From NCBI GenBank assembly GCA_021324465.1, contig JAJPJB010000065.1, positions 1 to 64,000 of the forward strand: 64,000 nt of DNA. The letters are read 5' to 3'. The notes below the pieces were generated by a model. The model saw only the letters and a program-made list of their open reading frames with translations. It searched no databases and was not told the DNA's origin. The stretch is from Hyphomicrobiaceae bacterium (lineage in GTDB: Bacteria; Pseudomonadota; Alphaproteobacteria; Rhizobiales; Xanthobacteraceae). A program made the translations under genes and the position numbers. This document shows positions 42,384-51,729 of the stretch, one piece after another (the first letter of the stretch is position 1; each line of letters opens with the position of its first letter).

Positions 42384-45050
42384 TCAAGCCGCCAGCGTCT
42401 CCTTAACCGCATTGACCAGCTGCTTGAGCGTGAAAGGCTTTGCCAGAAACGCGAACTGGCCATCCGCCGGCAGGTGTTTTTGGAACGCGTCCTCGGCATA
42501 GCCGGACACGAAAATGATCTTAAGATTGGGATTGCGGCTGCGCAGCTCGCGCAACAGCGTCGGCCCATCCATTTCCGGCATGACGACATCGGAAACCACG
42601 AGATCCACGCGACCCTCGGATTTCTCAAGCACATCGATGGCTTCGACGCCGTTGCCGGCTTCCAGCACGGTATAGCCGCGCGAGGCAAGGCCGCGTGCAT
42701 TGAGCGCCCGCAAGCCTTGCTCGTCCTCGACGAGCAAGATCGTCCCCTCGCCGGTGAGATCGGTGGCGGCCGCGCTTTTGCCGCGGTCCGCAAACGGCGA
42801 CGTCGCGATGGCCGACCCATTGGTCGCGCCAATCGTTTCAGCCTCGGCGGCGCGATCAGCGCTCTCCTCGGCGGCTGCGACATGCCGCGGCAGGAAGATG
42901 CGGAATGTGGCGCCCGCGTGCTCCGGCGACTCGACATAGACGAAGCCGCCAGTCTGCTTGATGATGCCGTATACCGTGGAGAGACCAAGTCCCGTGCCTT
43001 TGCCCACCTCTTTGGTCGAGAAAAACGGCTCGAAAATCTTGTCGAGAATTTTTGCAGGGATTCCGGTGCCGGTGTCGGAAACCTCGACCAGCACATAGTC
43101 GGCCGGCGGCATGCCTTTGGCGCGGAAGCGCTCACTGTCCTCGCGCGTGACATTGCTTGTGCGCACCGTCAAGCGGCCCCCATTCGGCATCGCGTCGCGC
43201 GCATTGACCGCGAGATTTACGATCACCTGCTCGAACTGCGAAATATCGACCTTCACCGGCCACAGATCGCGCCCATGCACGACTTCCAGCGCAACCTTTT
43301 CGCCGATCAAACGCCGCAGTAGCATGGTGAGATCGGACAGCACCTCGCCGAGATCGAGCACCTGCGGGCGCAGCGTCTGCTTGCGCGAGAAGGCGAGCAG
43401 ATGCCGCACCAGGCTCGCTGCCCGGTTGGCATTTTGCTTGATCTGCATGATGTCGGCGAAAGACGGATCCGTCGGCTTGTGTGCGTTGAGCAAAAAGTCG
43501 GTCGCCATCATGATGGCGGATAGAACATTGTTGAAATCGTGAGCGATGCCGCCGGCAAGCTGGCCGACCAGCTCCATCTTTTGCTGCTGCGTGACCTTGT
43601 TCTCGAGCTCGCGCTGCGCCGTCGTCTCGAGTGCATAGACGATGGCCGCTTCCTGATCGCGCTCCTCTTCCTCGACCGCAGTCACATAGAAGCGGCCGAA
43701 CCGCTCGCCCTCGCCCGCGAGCATCGCGTCGACCGGCGCGATATCCCCTTTGCCCTGTGCCGCCTTTTGGATCGCATTCGCCAGCGCTTCGCGATCGCGC
43801 GCCACGACGGTCAACAGGATCGAGCGGTCTTCGCTCTCGCCTTGCGTCTCCCCGCTCCTTGCACCGTGGAACAGCCGCGCGAAGAGGGGGTTGGTGCGCA
43901 CCACGCCGCCATGCTTGTCGATCGTCGCGATCGCCATGGGCGTATTGTGAAAGAAGCGCATGAAACGGATTTCGGCGGCGCGCTGCGGGTCGGTGCCGTC
44001 GTCGCGGGCGCGGTTGAGGACGAGCGTGCGGGACGCGCCGGGCGTGCCGTCCGCACCGTAAGCAAGCTTGTGAAAGACGCGCACCGGCAGCGTGCGGCCG
44101 CTTCGCGTGCGCAGATCGAGGTCGAGAACCTCGGTTTTCACCTCGCCCGGCGCGCCGCGCAAGGTCGTCAACAAGGCGGCGCCGTCGCCGGCAACCAGAT
44201 CGGAGAGCTTCAGCCCGCCCGAGCCGACCTGTGCCAGATCCTGATCGAGCCAATTGGCAAGCGTGGCGTTGAGATAGACGATTTCGCCCTTGTCATCGAC
44301 CGAGAAAAAGCCGGCCGGCGCGTGGTCGAGATAATCGATCGCGTGCTGCAGTTCCTGAAATACGTTTTCCTGATGCGCCCGCTCGCGCGTCACATCCGAC
44401 AGCGACCACACGGTGAGCCGGCCCTCGCGCCGACCGGCGCCGAGCGGCCGAATACGAAAGCGCAGCCAGCGTGCCGGCCGGCCCTTGCTGCCGGCAACTC
44501 GAACTTCTTCCTGGAGGCGCTTGCCGTCGCGCGCGGCCTTGAGCAGCCGGTATATCGCCTCCGACGCATCGGCATCGCCGATGAAGACCCGCTCCACCGG
44601 ACGCAGATCGTTTTGATCCACGGCGTCGGTGAGATCGAGATAGGCGGCATTGGCATAGACCACCCGGCCCTCGCCGTCGGTCACGACGATGCCGTCGAAG
44701 GCATTGTCCACGACGGATTTGATCAGCGGCTGAACGGCCTCGGCGCCCCAGACCCTCAAGATCCCGCAGGCCAAAGCAAACAGCGAGAACACGCCGACGG
44801 TCGCAAGCACCGCCAGGAAAGCCTGGATATAGGGCTGGGCCTTATTGCCGCCGACAAGAACGATGCCGGAAGCGCTGGCGACCAGGAGCACGGCGACCAA
44901 GAGCACGAGCACGATGCTGCCGCCGCGAGCGGCGCTGGCGCTGCTGCGGTCGACCGCGCGTCGCGACGCGACGAGAGCCGGCCGCTCAACCCTGGACCCA
45001 ACAGCCTTGGTATCGGCATTACCCGACGCTGTCATGGTCTGCTCTGTCAT
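42384..45050 (-). CDS. cckA: Hybrid sensor histidine kinase CckA
   Basis: An 888-aa membrane kinase that starts the phosphorelay to the cell-cycle and motility regulator CtrA. Two membrane helices near 45-95 ([40 protein letters not shown]), then PAS domains ([35 protein letters not shown]), a HisKA box with the phosphohistidine near 504 in [13 protein letters not shown], ATPase motifs [31 protein letters not shown], and a C-terminal receiver with Asp near 819 in [14 protein letters not shown]. Full length for CckA. It precedes flhB, as in Bradyrhizobium-type genomes. In Caulobacter CckA also acts as phosphatase. Confidence 0.95.
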   Translation of the reverse strand: MTEQTMTASGNADTKAVGSRVERPALVASRRAVDRSSASAARGGSIVLVLLVAVLLVASASGIVLVGGNKAQPYIQAFLAVLATVGVFSLFALACGILRVWGAEAVQPLIKSVVDNAFDGIVVTDGEGRVVYANAAYLDLTDAVDQNDLRPVERVFIGDADASEAIYRLLKAARDGKRLQEEVRVAGSKGRPARWLRFRIRPLGAGRREGRLTVWSLSDVTRERAHQENVFQELQHAIDYLDHAPAGFFSVDDKGEIVYLNATLANWLDQDLAQVGSGGLKLSDLVAGDGAALLTTLRGAPGEVKTEVLDLDLRTRSGRTLPVRVFHKLAYGADGTPGASRTLVLNRARDDGTDPQRAAEIRFMRFFHNTPMAIATIDKHGGVVRTNPLFARLFHGARSGETQGESEDRSILLTVVARDREALANAIQKAAQGKGDIAPVDAMLAGEGERFGRFYVTAVEEEERDQEAAIVYALETTAQRELENKVTQQQKMELVGQLAGGIAHDFNNVLSAIMMATDFLLNAHKPTDPSFADIMQIKQNANRAASLVRHLLAFSRKQTLRPQVLDLGEVLSDLTMLLRRLIGEKVALEVVHGRDLWPVKVDISQFEQVIVNLAVNARDAMPNGGRLTVRTSNVTREDSERFRAKGMPPADYVLVEVSDTGTGIPAKILDKIFEPFFSTKEVGKGTGLGLSTVYGIIKQTGGFVYVESPEHAGATFRIFLPRHVAAAEESADRAAEAETIGATNGSAIATSPFADRGKSAAATDLTGEGTILLVEDEQGLRALNARGLASRGYTVLEAGNGVEAIDVLEKSEGRVDLVVSDVVMPEMDGPTLLRELRSRNPNLKIIFVSGYAEDAFQKHLPADGQFAFLAKPFTLKQLVNAVKETLAA

Positions 45051-45158
45051 GCCCCCGCATTTGCCTTGATTCCCTGCCTTGCGCTACTGAATCGCGCAAG
45101 AGATTTTGGCGGGAAGGCGCGTGATAAACCGCCAATCGCCGGTCCGATCACCTCCTGC

Positions 45159-46229
45159 TCATCGGCGCAAAGCCCCACGCAGCCGCATGACATAGCCGAT
45201 GACTTCGGCCACCGCCCGGTAATGCTCCTGCGGAATTTCCTGATCGACTTCGACCGTGCCATGCAATGCCCGGGCCAACGGCGGATTTTCGATGATCGGG
45301 ATATTATGGCTCGCGGCGATCTCGCGGATCTTGCGCGCGATCAGATCGGCGCCCTTGGCGACGCATACCGGCGCATTCATGCCGCGCTCGTATTGCAGCG
45401 CCACGGCAAAGTGGGTCGGGTTGGTGATGACGACGGATGCTTTCGGCACCTGCGCCATCATGCGCTTGCGCGCGCGGGCCTGACGGAGCTGACGGATTTT
45501 GCCTTTGATGGCGGGATCGCCTTCGGTCTGGCGAAATTCCTCCTTCATCTCCCGCACCGTCATTTTGTGACGGTCGTACCATTGCCGATACTGAAACAGG
45601 TAATCACCCGCGGCGACGATGGCGAGGATGGCCACGACCGTGCCCAGCATCTGCATGGCGAGGGAGCGCGTGAAAGGCATCAACAGCGCGGGGTCCACGT
45701 CGACCAGCCCGCCGAGGCGATGGCGCTGCGGCCACAACAGGGCCCCGATCACGGTCCCGAACAAAGCAAGTTTGGCAAAGCCCCTGGCGAAATTGACCAG
45801 CGCCTGTTTGGAAAACAGCCGCGTAAAACCGGCGATCGGCGAGATTTTGGAAAGATCCGGCTTGATCGGCTCGAACGAAAAGATGATGCGGTGCTGGATC
45901 GCTGTGCCCGCCAGCGCGGCAAGCGCAAGCAGGAGCAACGGAATGCCGAGTGAGACCAGGAGCCTTTGCGCCAAGCTCTTCGACAGATCGAGCAGCGCCG
46001 ATCCGTCGATTGGAATCTGATAGGAATTGGCAACAAGCCCGCGCAGCATGGTCTCGACGCTTGATGCTGTCGAACCGGCAAACAGCATCAGCACCAGGGT
46101 CGCACCGCCGATCGCGAACCAGGTCGAGACCTCGATGCTTTTGACGACATCGCCGCGCTGGATGGCCTCCTCGAGCCGTCGCGGCGTCGGGTCTTCTGTA
46201 TGTTCCGAATCATCGCGTTCTTCGGCCAT
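45159..46229 (-). CDS. flhB: Flagellar type III export protein FlhB
   Basis: A 356-aa inner-membrane export-gate switch. N-terminal DSEHTEDPTPRRLEEAIQRGDV is the standard FlhB opening, with four membrane helices, then the cytoplasmic autocleavage motif NPTH near 268-271 in SVVITNPTHFAVALQY and the C-terminal PIIENPPLARALHGTVEVDQ and IPQEHYRAVAEVIGYVMRLR. Cleavage at NPTH switches substrates from rod/hook to filament. It lies 69 bp downstream of fliR in one minus-strand run. Confidence 0.97.
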   Translation of the reverse strand: MAEERDDSEHTEDPTPRRLEEAIQRGDVVKSIEVSTWFAIGGATLVLMLFAGSTASSVETMLRGLVANSYQIPIDGSALLDLSKSLAQRLLVSLGIPLLLLALAALAGTAIQHRIIFSFEPIKPDLSKISPIAGFTRLFSKQALVNFARGFAKLALFGTVIGALLWPQRHRLGGLVDVDPALLMPFTRSLAMQMLGTVVAILAIVAAGDYLFQYRQWYDRHKMTVREMKEEFRQTEGDPAIKGKIRQLRQARARKRMMAQVPKASVVITNPTHFAVALQYERGMNAPVCVAKGADLIARKIREIAASHNIPIIENPPLARALHGTVEVDQEIPQEHYRAVAEVIGYVMRLRGALRR

Positions 46230-46298
46230 CGCTATTTAGATTTCCCGTTTGCGCATGATCTTTTCCAGAAACCGGCCTGCACTGTTGGGGATCATGCT

Positions 46299-47069
46299 CT
46301 AGGCATGCGGAGCGAGCAGGTGCAGGACGCCGCCCGCATAATTGAGAAAGACGCCCATCATCGAGCCCAGCGCCAGTACCAGGAACAAAAATCCGATCAG
46401 GATCGAAAGCGGCAGCGCGACGAAATAGACCTGCATCGCCGGCATCAGTCGCGACAGCACGCCCAAGCCGAGATTGAACAGAAGGCCGAAGGCCAGGAAC
46501 GGCGCGGCGAGCTGGATGCCGATGCGGAAGGCGCCCGAAATGATCTTGGTCACCAGCGCCGCGGCATCACCGGTTGCCGGCACTTCGCCAGGCGCAAACA
46601 GCGTATAGCTGTCGTTGAGCGCGGCGAGGACCAGATGATGCATGTCGGTCGCGAAAAACAAGGTCACGGCCAGCATCGTGAAGAAATTGGAAAAGATCAT
46701 CCCCTGCTCGGCCTGGCTCGGATCGACCTGAGTGACAAAGCCAAGGCCCAGCTGCTGCGCGATCACCGAGCCTGCGACTTCCAGCGCCGAGACGGTCAGT
46801 CGCGCCGTCAAGCCCAGCACGGCGCCGATAACGATTTCTTCGATCACCATGACGATCGCCGGACCCAGAGCGCCGGGATTGATCGGATAGGAACTGCGAT
46901 GCAGCGGCAGCAGGACGGCCGCCAGGATCAGCGCAATCGTCAGCCGGATGCGCGGCGACAATCCCTGCTCGCCGATGCCCGGCAGCAGCATGAGCATCGT
47001 GCCGGTGCGCGCAAAGACCAGAAGAAAGGCTGCGCCCAGCGCCGGCAGGAACGAGACATCGATCCGCAC
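46299..47069 (-). CDS. fliR: Flagellar export gate protein FliR
   Basis: A 256-aa membrane protein of the export gate with FliP and FliQ. Six hydrophobic segments, with family blocks ARTGTMLMLLPGIGEQGLSPRIRL, EEIVIGAVLGLTARL, GLGFVTQVDPSQ and FGLLFNLGLGVLSRLMPAMQVYFVALPL (in part: GLGVLSRLMPAMQVY). Starts with GTG after GGAG, 12 bp past the fliQ stop. Confidence 0.95.
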   Translation of the reverse strand: MRIDVSFLPALGAAFLLVFARTGTMLMLLPGIGEQGLSPRIRLTIALILAAVLLPLHRSSYPINPGALGPAIVMVIEEIVIGAVLGLTARLTVSALEVAGSVIAQQLGLGFVTQVDPSQAEQGMIFSNFFTMLAVTLFFATDMHHLVLAALNDSYTLFAPGEVPATGDAAALVTKIISGAFRIGIQLAAPFLAFGLLFNLGLGVLSRLMPAMQVYFVALPLSILIGFLFLVLALGSMMGVFLNYAGGVLHLLAPHA

Positions 47070-47081
47070 CGCTCACTCCGT

Positions 47082-47348
47082 TCAGCCGTTGGTGATATGC
47101 GCCGCGATGCGCACGAAATTTGCATGCATCCGGTCAGCCATGAACGGCAGCGCGATCAGCAGGGCAAGGAAGATCGCGATGATCTTCGGCACGAAGACCA
47201 GCGTGGTTTCCTGGATCTGGGTGAGCGCCTGCAACAGCGAAATGACGACGCCCACGACAAGGCCGACAAGCATCAGCGGCGCCGAGACGATGAGCAGCGT
47301 AACAATCGCGTCGCGCGCCACGTCCATCACTTCGGGCCCGGTCATCAT
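47082..47348 (-). CDS. fliQ: Flagellar export gate protein FliQ
   Basis: An 88-aa protein with two membrane helices, standard for FliQ (LLIVSAPLMLVGLVVGVVISL, LALLIALPFMADRM). The core motif SLLQALTQIQETTLVFVPK is fully conserved. The ATG at 47348 follows GGGGGAGAG; an upstream TTG in frame would add six residues. Middle gene of the fliE-fliQ-fliR-flhB run. Confidence 0.96.
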   Translation of the reverse strand: MMTGPEVMDVARDAIVTLLIVSAPLMLVGLVVGVVISLLQALTQIQETTLVFVPKIIAIFLALLIALPFMADRMHANFVRIAAHITNG

Positions 47349-47414
47349 TATTGTGCTCTCCCCCAAACCCTATGACGTCTGTTGCAAGCGCGGCGGGGTG
47401 ACCTCAAGACGATT

Positions 47415-47735
47415 TCAAATTTGCATTTTCAAGATATCTTCATAGGCCGCGATCACCTTGTCGCGCACCGAGACGAGGGTTTGCACCGCAGTTTCGGTCT
47501 CGGCGACGGCCGTGACGACGTCGACCATATTGGCCTTGCCATTGGCGACGGCCATGGCTTGCGCATCGGATCTCTGCGCCGCCGCGGTGACATTATCCAT
47601 CACCGTCCTGAGGACGGCGCTGAAGTTTAGACCGCCGCTCGGCGCGGAGCTCAGCCCGCCGGCGACTTTGGCAGTGTCGTCGCGCATGCGCGCGAGCGCG
47701 GCATAGGCATTGGCGGCGACAGTCGGTGTCGGCAT
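47415..47735 (-). CDS. fliE: Flagellar hook-basal body complex protein FliE
   Basis: A 106-aa rod-adapter protein linking the MS ring to the proximal rod. Family features are SFSAVL-like NFSAVLRTVMDNVTAAAQRS, ANGKANMVDVVTAVAETETA and the C-terminal LVSVRDKVIAAYEDILKMQI. It lies between flgC and fliQ. Confidence 0.94.
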   Translation of the reverse strand: MPTPTVAANAYAALARMRDDTAKVAGGLSSAPSGGLNFSAVLRTVMDNVTAAAQRSDAQAMAVANGKANMVDVVTAVAETETAVQTLVSVRDKVIAAYEDILKMQI

Positions 47736-47776
47736 TGTCGGCTCTCTGAAAGGCTCTCGGCCGGGGTCTTGTTCGG

Positions 47777-48187
47777 TTACGTCTTGATGATGTCGATGGT
47801 GCGCTGGATCATGCGGCGCGTGGCCGTGATGACATTGAGGTTGGCCTCGTAGGATCGCTGCGCGTCGCGCAGATCGGTCATTTCGACGAGCGTATTCACA
47901 TTCGGATATTTGACGTCGCCGTTGGCGTCGGCGGCGGGATTGCCAGGCTCGTGCTTGACCAGAAAATCAGACGAATCGGTTTGGATTCGCCCGAGTTCGG
48001 GCACCTGCACGCCGAGCGAACGGTCGAGCTCAGAATTGAAAGTGACAATGCGGCGCCGATAAGGGTCGCCGCCCGGCGTCTGCGCCACCGAATCGGCATT
48101 GGCGATGTTCTCGGAGATCACCCGCATGCGGCCCATCTGCGCCCGCAGGCCGCTCGCAGCGACGGTCAGCGATTTGATGAAGTCCAT
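47777..48187 (-). CDS. flgC: Flagellar basal-body rod protein FlgC
   Basis: A 136-aa proximal rod protein. The N-terminal FlgBCFG motif SGLRAQMGRMRVISENIANADS is followed by QTPGGDPYRRRIVTF, then PDGNVKYPNV-like ANGDVKYPNVNTLVEMTDL and the C-terminal QRSYEANLNVITATRRMIQR. Full length. 17 bp downstream of flgB. Confidence 0.96.
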   Translation of the reverse strand: MDFIKSLTVAASGLRAQMGRMRVISENIANADSVAQTPGGDPYRRRIVTFNSELDRSLGVQVPELGRIQTDSSDFLVKHEPGNPAADANGDVKYPNVNTLVEMTDLRDAQRSYEANLNVITATRRMIQRTIDIIKT

Positions 48188-48204
48188 GAGTCGAGCGCTC
48201 CGTC

Positions 48205-48600
48205 TCAGCTCCGATCGAGTGCAATTTTGATGAGCGAAAGACTGTGCGTGTACATCGCGGTCACCGCCTCATAGTCCATCTGATTGGCGGCGACCTTCAT
48301 CATTTCGTCTTCGTGACTGACGGCATTGCCGCGCGGGCGAATCTCATAGCGCGCAGTCTTGTCTTCGGCGAATTCGGAATCGCCGCCGCCCTGCCCGACA
48401 ATGTGATTGGGGTCTGTGCGCACGAGGCCGATCGAGGCGGCGGCCAATTCGCGGCTGAAATCTGGCGGCGCGAGGTCGCGCGCCCGATAATTCGGCGTAT
48501 CGGCATTGGCGACGTTTTCGGCCAAGACTTCCTGGCGGACCTGATGCCACTGCATGCGGCTGCGCAGCATCGACAGGATCGGAATGTCGGAAATCGGCAT
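48205..48600 (-). CDS. flgB: Flagellar basal-body rod protein FlgB
   Basis: A 131-aa proximal rod protein. Motifs RMQWHQVRQEVLAENVANAD and TPNYRARDLAPPDF, then GNAVSHEDEMMKVAANQMDY and ALIKIALD-like SLIKIALDRS. First gene of the minus-strand flagellar run; CtrA-like boxes lie 78-134 bp upstream of its start codon. Confidence 0.96.
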   Translation of the reverse strand: MPISDIPILSMLRSRMQWHQVRQEVLAENVANADTPNYRARDLAPPDFSRELAAASIGLVRTDPNHIVGQGGGDSEFAEDKTARYEIRPRGNAVSHEDEMMKVAANQMDYEAVTAMYTHSLSLIKIALDRS

Positions 48601-48677
48601 TGGCGGCGTCCCCGAGAGGCCGACAGAGGTCGGCTTGGCGCCCGATCGGCGCTGGGCAGACTTTGCCCGGTGTATGG

Positions 48678-48692
48678 TTAATGCCCGGTTAA
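48678..48692 (-). promoter_or_regulatory. CtrA box upstream of flgB
   Basis: TTAATGCCCGGTTAA on the plus strand (TTAACCGGGCATTAA on the minus strand) is a perfect TTAA-N7-TTAA, the established CtrA consensus, and on the minus strand it continues TTAACC. It lies 78 bp upstream of the flgB ATG. Confidence 0.72.
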
Positions 48693-48717
48693 AACCGCAT
48701 TCGTGCCGGTTTTGCCA

Positions 48718-48734
48718 TTAAACCGCCGTTTACC
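48718..48734 (+). promoter_or_regulatory. CtrA-like box between flgB and fliO
   Basis: TTAAACCGCCGTTTACC matches TTAA-N7-TTAACC with one mismatch. Oriented toward fliO, 147 bp before its start codon; spacing to flgB is also compatible with control. Confidence 0.55.
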
Positions 48735-48783
48735 AAGAAAATGCTGGAACCATCGGCCCTGGCGCGAATTTCGGCTATCCTTT

Positions 48784-48798
48784 TTAATTGTTTGTTAG
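48784..48798 (+). promoter_or_regulatory. Weak CtrA-like box upstream of fliO
   Basis: TTAATTGTTTGTTAG is TTAA-N7-TTAG, one base off TTAA-N7-TTAA. It lies 83 bp before the fliO start. Being in an AT-rich promoter stretch, chance occurrence is possible. Confidence 0.35.
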
Positions 48799-48880
48799 TA
48801 ATCACGGCGGCAAATGTTTCCGGCGCTGTTAACCTTTGGGGGCCGGGGAGAGCGCCGAGGCGAGCGGGGAGTCTGTACGG

Positions 48881-49861
48881 ATGTTGGATAGCCTATTTGG
48901 AGCGGAAATGCCGCTAGCCGTGCGCTTCTTCCTGGCATTTCTCATTGTGCTGGGCCTGATCGGTGCGATCGCTTGGGCGGTGCGACGGTTTGGTTCGGGC
49001 CGGCTTGGCGCGGCGACGCGCGGGCGCCAGCCGCGGCTTGCCGTGATTGATTACGCCAGCGTCGATAACCGACGTCGGCTCATTTTGGTCCGGCGCGACA
49101 ATGTCGAGCACTTGCTGATGATCGGCGGACCGACTGACGTGGTCGTGGAACCCAATATTGTGCGCGCGGTGGCTGCGCCGCGTGATGTGCCGGGCGCGCG
49201 GCCGCCAGCGGGCATCGAGGCGCTGCCGCGCGCCATTCCACTTCCCGACAACGGAGCGAACGGCTCTTCGTGGCCGCTGCAGCCGGAGCCCGGCGCGCGG
49301 CCGTCGCCGAGACTCGAGCCCTTGCCGGACGAATCGCCGGCGCGGCCGCAGCAGAGCGCCGAGCCGCCGCCACGGGCGCAACGCGACACGCTTGCCGCGC
49401 TTGCCGACGAGCTCGGGGCAGCTCGCCCTGCCCCGCCGCGTCGCTCGAGCGTGTTCACGCGGCCGCAACCGGCCGAACCGCGCGCCGAGACGAAGACAGA
49501 GAAGATCGAGCCGCGCGCGGAGCCGCATTCCGCGACGCCAAGCGCGCCGCAAACGGCGCCGACAATTACCCCGCCCCCAACCGCCGTCGGCTCCGACTCA
49601 AAAGATTCCGATCAAAGCCTCGCCGACATGGCGCAGCGGCTCGAAGCCGCGCTGCGCAAGCCGAACGCGCCCTCTGAGCCGCGCCGGCCTGCTGGCGGCG
49701 CCGAACCGGCGCACCCAGCCGACACGCTGCCGCGCGGGCGCCGCGCAGGCGAGCCGAAGTCAGCGGCGCCGGAGGCAAGGCCGAACGAGAGCAAGACCGC
49801 GCTCTACGATAGCCTCGAACAGGAGATGGCGAGTTTGTTGGGCCGTTCAAACAAGACCTGA
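48881..49861 (+). CDS. fliO: FliO-like flagellar biosynthesis protein
   Basis: A 326-aa protein with one N-terminal membrane helix (FFLAFLIVLGLIGAIAWAVR) and a FliO-like cytoplasmic domain (RQPRLAVIDYASVDNRRRLILVRRDNVEHLLMIGG, in parts: RLAVIDYASVDNRRRLILV, VEHLLMIGG). A long Pro/Ala/Arg-rich tail of about 200 residues follows, longer than in enteric FliO. FliO helps assemble the FliP ring. GGGGAG lies upstream of the ATG, and the stop overlaps the fliP start (TGATG). Confidence 0.85.
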   Translation: MLDSLFGAEMPLAVRFFLAFLIVLGLIGAIAWAVRRFGSGRLGAATRGRQPRLAVIDYASVDNRRRLILVRRDNVEHLLMIGGPTDVVVEPNIVRAVAAPRDVPGARPPAGIEALPRAIPLPDNGANGSSWPLQPEPGARPSPRLEPLPDESPARPQQSAEPPPRAQRDTLAALADELGAARPAPPRRSSVFTRPQPAEPRAETKTEKIEPRAEPHSATPSAPQTAPTITPPPTAVGSDSKDSDQSLADMAQRLEAALRKPNAPSEPRRPAGGAEPAHPADTLPRGRRAGEPKSAAPEARPNESKTALYDSLEQEMASLLGRSNKT

Positions 49862-50625
49862 TGCGCGCCGCAAGAGGCCGCCGCGTCCGGTGCATAACCG
49901 TAGCGGCCTCGGTAGCGGTCCTCTTGTTTTCGGCGACGCCGCTCGCCGCGCAGGATATCAGCATTAATTTCGGCCAAGGCGCCGCCGGCGGCGGATTGAA
50001 CGAGCGCGTCATTCAGCTGATCGCACTTCTCACCGTGCTGTCGCTGGCGCCGTCGATCTTGGTGATGATGACCTCGTTCACGCGGATCGTCGTGGTGCTG
50101 TCGCTCTTGCGCACCGCGCTCGGCACCGCGACCGCGCCGCCGAATTCAGTCGTGATTTCGCTCGCCCTCTTCCTCACCGCCTTCGTCATGGGCCCGGTGC
50201 TGACCAAGGCCTATGACACAGGCGTCAAGCCGCTCGTCAACAACGAGATCAGCGTCAACGAAGCGTTCGAACGCGCCAGCGTGCCGCTGCGCGGCTTCAT
50301 GGAGAAGAATGTCCGCGAAAAGGACCTGCAGCTGTTCATGGACATGTCGGGCGACAAGCCGCCGGACAAGCCGGAAGATCTGTCGATGCGCATTATCGTT
50401 CCGGCCTTCATGATCTCCGAGCTGCGGCGCGCCTTCGAGATCGGCTTTTTGCTTTTCCTGCCGTTTTTGATCATCGATCTCGTGGTCGCCTCGGTGCTGA
50501 TGTCGATGGGCATGATGATGCTGCCGCCGGTCGTGGTGTCCCTGCCGTTCAAGCTGATCTTTTTCGTGCTGGTCGACGGCTGGACCTTGGTGGCGGGATC
50601 GCTGATCCAGAGTTACGGCACGTAA
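49861..50625 (+). CDS. fliP: Flagellar export gate protein FliP
   Basis: A 254-aa core protein of the flagellar export gate. It has a cleavable signal peptide (VAASVAVLLFSATPLAAQ), family blocks MTSFTRIVVVLSLLRTALGT, NSVVISLALFLTAFVMGP and IVPAFMISELRRAFEIGFLLFLPFLIIDLV (in parts), ending KLIFFVLVDGWTLVAGSLIQ. Coupled to fliO by a TGATG overlap. Confidence 0.97.
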   Translation: MRAARGRRVRCITVAASVAVLLFSATPLAAQDISINFGQGAAGGGLNERVIQLIALLTVLSLAPSILVMMTSFTRIVVVLSLLRTALGTATAPPNSVVISLALFLTAFVMGPVLTKAYDTGVKPLVNNEISVNEAFERASVPLRGFMEKNVREKDLQLFMDMSGDKPPDKPEDLSMRIIVPAFMISELRRAFEIGFLLFLPFLIIDLVVASVLMSMGMMMLPPVVVSLPFKLIFFVLVDGWTLVAGSLIQSYGT

Positions 50626-50627
50626 CT

Positions 50628-50664
50628 TGTAGCCCGGATGGAGCGAAGCAAAATCCGGGCTACA
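50628..50664. repeat. REP-like hairpin after fliP
   Basis: TGTAGCCCGGAT and ATCCGGGCTACA are a perfect 12-bp inverted repeat around a 13-nt loop, directly after the fliP stop. The GTAGCCCGGATGGAGCGAAGC sequence is a repeat common in proteobacteria. It has no T-run; it may stabilise or end the fliP message. Confidence 0.75.
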
Positions 50665-50707
50665 GCTCTATATCGATGCGGCATGCCATTGGGGCGCCGG
50701 TTGGTTC

Positions 50708-50893
50708 TCAGCTGGACGCCGGCTGCAAAGGCTTAAGTGAGAGTTGGGGGGCGCTGATGGTGACATCGCACAACTCGCATTCATATGCGGGCGTGACCGA
50801 GCCACGCAAATAGGGAGCCAGCCGGCTCATTTGCATCAAGCCCGCGCAGCTTGGGCAGACAGGCAGCAGTTGATGGCTTTTTGGTTTGCGCAT
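50708..50893 (-). CDS. Small zinc-ribbon-like protein
   Basis: A 61-aa protein with two Cys pairs, CPSC near residue 13 and CELC near residue 39 (PVCPSCAGLM ... YECELCDVTIS), likely binding one zinc ion. The ATG at 50893 is preceded by GGGG. No other domain. Function unknown; similar short zinc ribbons are frequent in these genomes. Confidence 0.65.
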   Translation of the reverse strand: MRKPKSHQLLPVCPSCAGLMQMSRLAPYLRGSVTPAYECELCDVTISAPQLSLKPLQPASS

Positions 50894-51130
50894 CGGCGAG
50901 CCCCATGAAAGGGAAGACTCCGGCGGTCGTCGGCAGCGCCGAAGTTTCCGCGTCCGCCAGGTACGCTGCACCAGTCCCAGCGAATAATGTTAGGCCGCAA
51001 CGGTAAGCATGCAGTTAAAAAGTGCGCTCCTGAAAAAACGTCTCCCGTCGAAATGGTCGGATTTCCAGGGCTCCGCCGTCTCCAACGCTTGCTTCACGCG
51101 GACCCGTTGGCGCCTTTGCCCGCCCTACGA

Positions 51131-51697
51131 CTAGGCGCCTTTCGGCGACCACACACCCGCCTCTTCGAGCTCCTTCATCGCTTGATCGGTGAACTCCGCC
51201 TTGGGTCCGTCGCCGCCGATGACGAACATCAGGATTGCGTCCTCGCCGCCCGGGCCCGGCGTCACGTTCTCGAAGCGCCGAATGGCGCCCGGCGGAAACG
51301 AGATTACATCGAGCGGATCGAGATCGACCGACTCCACCTCGCCCTTCTCGTTCTCCCAGCTGCAGCGCCAGGTGCCGGTCATCGGAATGAACGTCTCGTT
51401 GGTGTCGTGGTTGTGCATCATCGGGCCTTTGCCGGGCTTGGCGCGGCAATAGCCCAGATTGAATCCTTCCGAGATCGGGATCGCCGCGAGCCGCGAAGCA
51501 TCGTCGCCGACCGGCGAGGTCACCGCGCCGCCGGAATTTTTCGGCGGCTGAAAGCCGATCACGTTATAGAGCGTGCGTTCGCATTGCGGCGCCTTGCTGT
51601 CGGGAAGCCCGCCGTCGGAGCCCTTGAGGTCCCTGAAGCGCGCCACGCGCTTCATCATGTCGGCGCGCGAAATGCCAAACCGGGGCAGCGTTTCCAT
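51131..51697 (-). CDS. Cupin-domain protein
   Basis: A 188-aa single-cupin protein. The cupin core is GPMMHNHDTNETFIPMTGTWRC, with the H/H/E metal site, and DPLDVISFPPGAIRRFENV. The ATG at 51697 is preferred because the AGGAGG lies ten bases upstream, while an earlier ATG (51706) is only one base from it. It follows the alcohol dehydrogenase by 32 bp, completing a three-gene operon. Could be a dioxygenase or isomerase. Confidence 0.85.
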   Translation of the reverse strand: METLPRFGISRADMMKRVARFRDLKGSDGGLPDSKAPQCERTLYNVIGFQPPKNSGGAVTSPVGDDASRLAAIPISEGFNLGYCRAKPGKGPMMHNHDTNETFIPMTGTWRCSWENEKGEVESVDLDPLDVISFPPGAIRRFENVTPGPGGEDAILMFVIGGDGPKAEFTDQAMKELEEAGVWSPKGA

Positions 51698-51729
51698 GAC
51701 GATCATTCCTCCTCGCGATTGCGTTTCGG

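Noticed and set aside
43539-45953. 804-aa open frame on the plus strand across cckA and flhB
   Set aside because: Spans two confidently identified minus-strand genes and has no recognisable domain.
48829-48836. Additional TTAACC half-site near fliO
   Set aside because: Single half-site without a partner at seven-base spacing.
50628-50664. Intrinsic terminator of fliP
   Set aside because: Perfect stem but no following T-run; better described as a REP-like hairpin.
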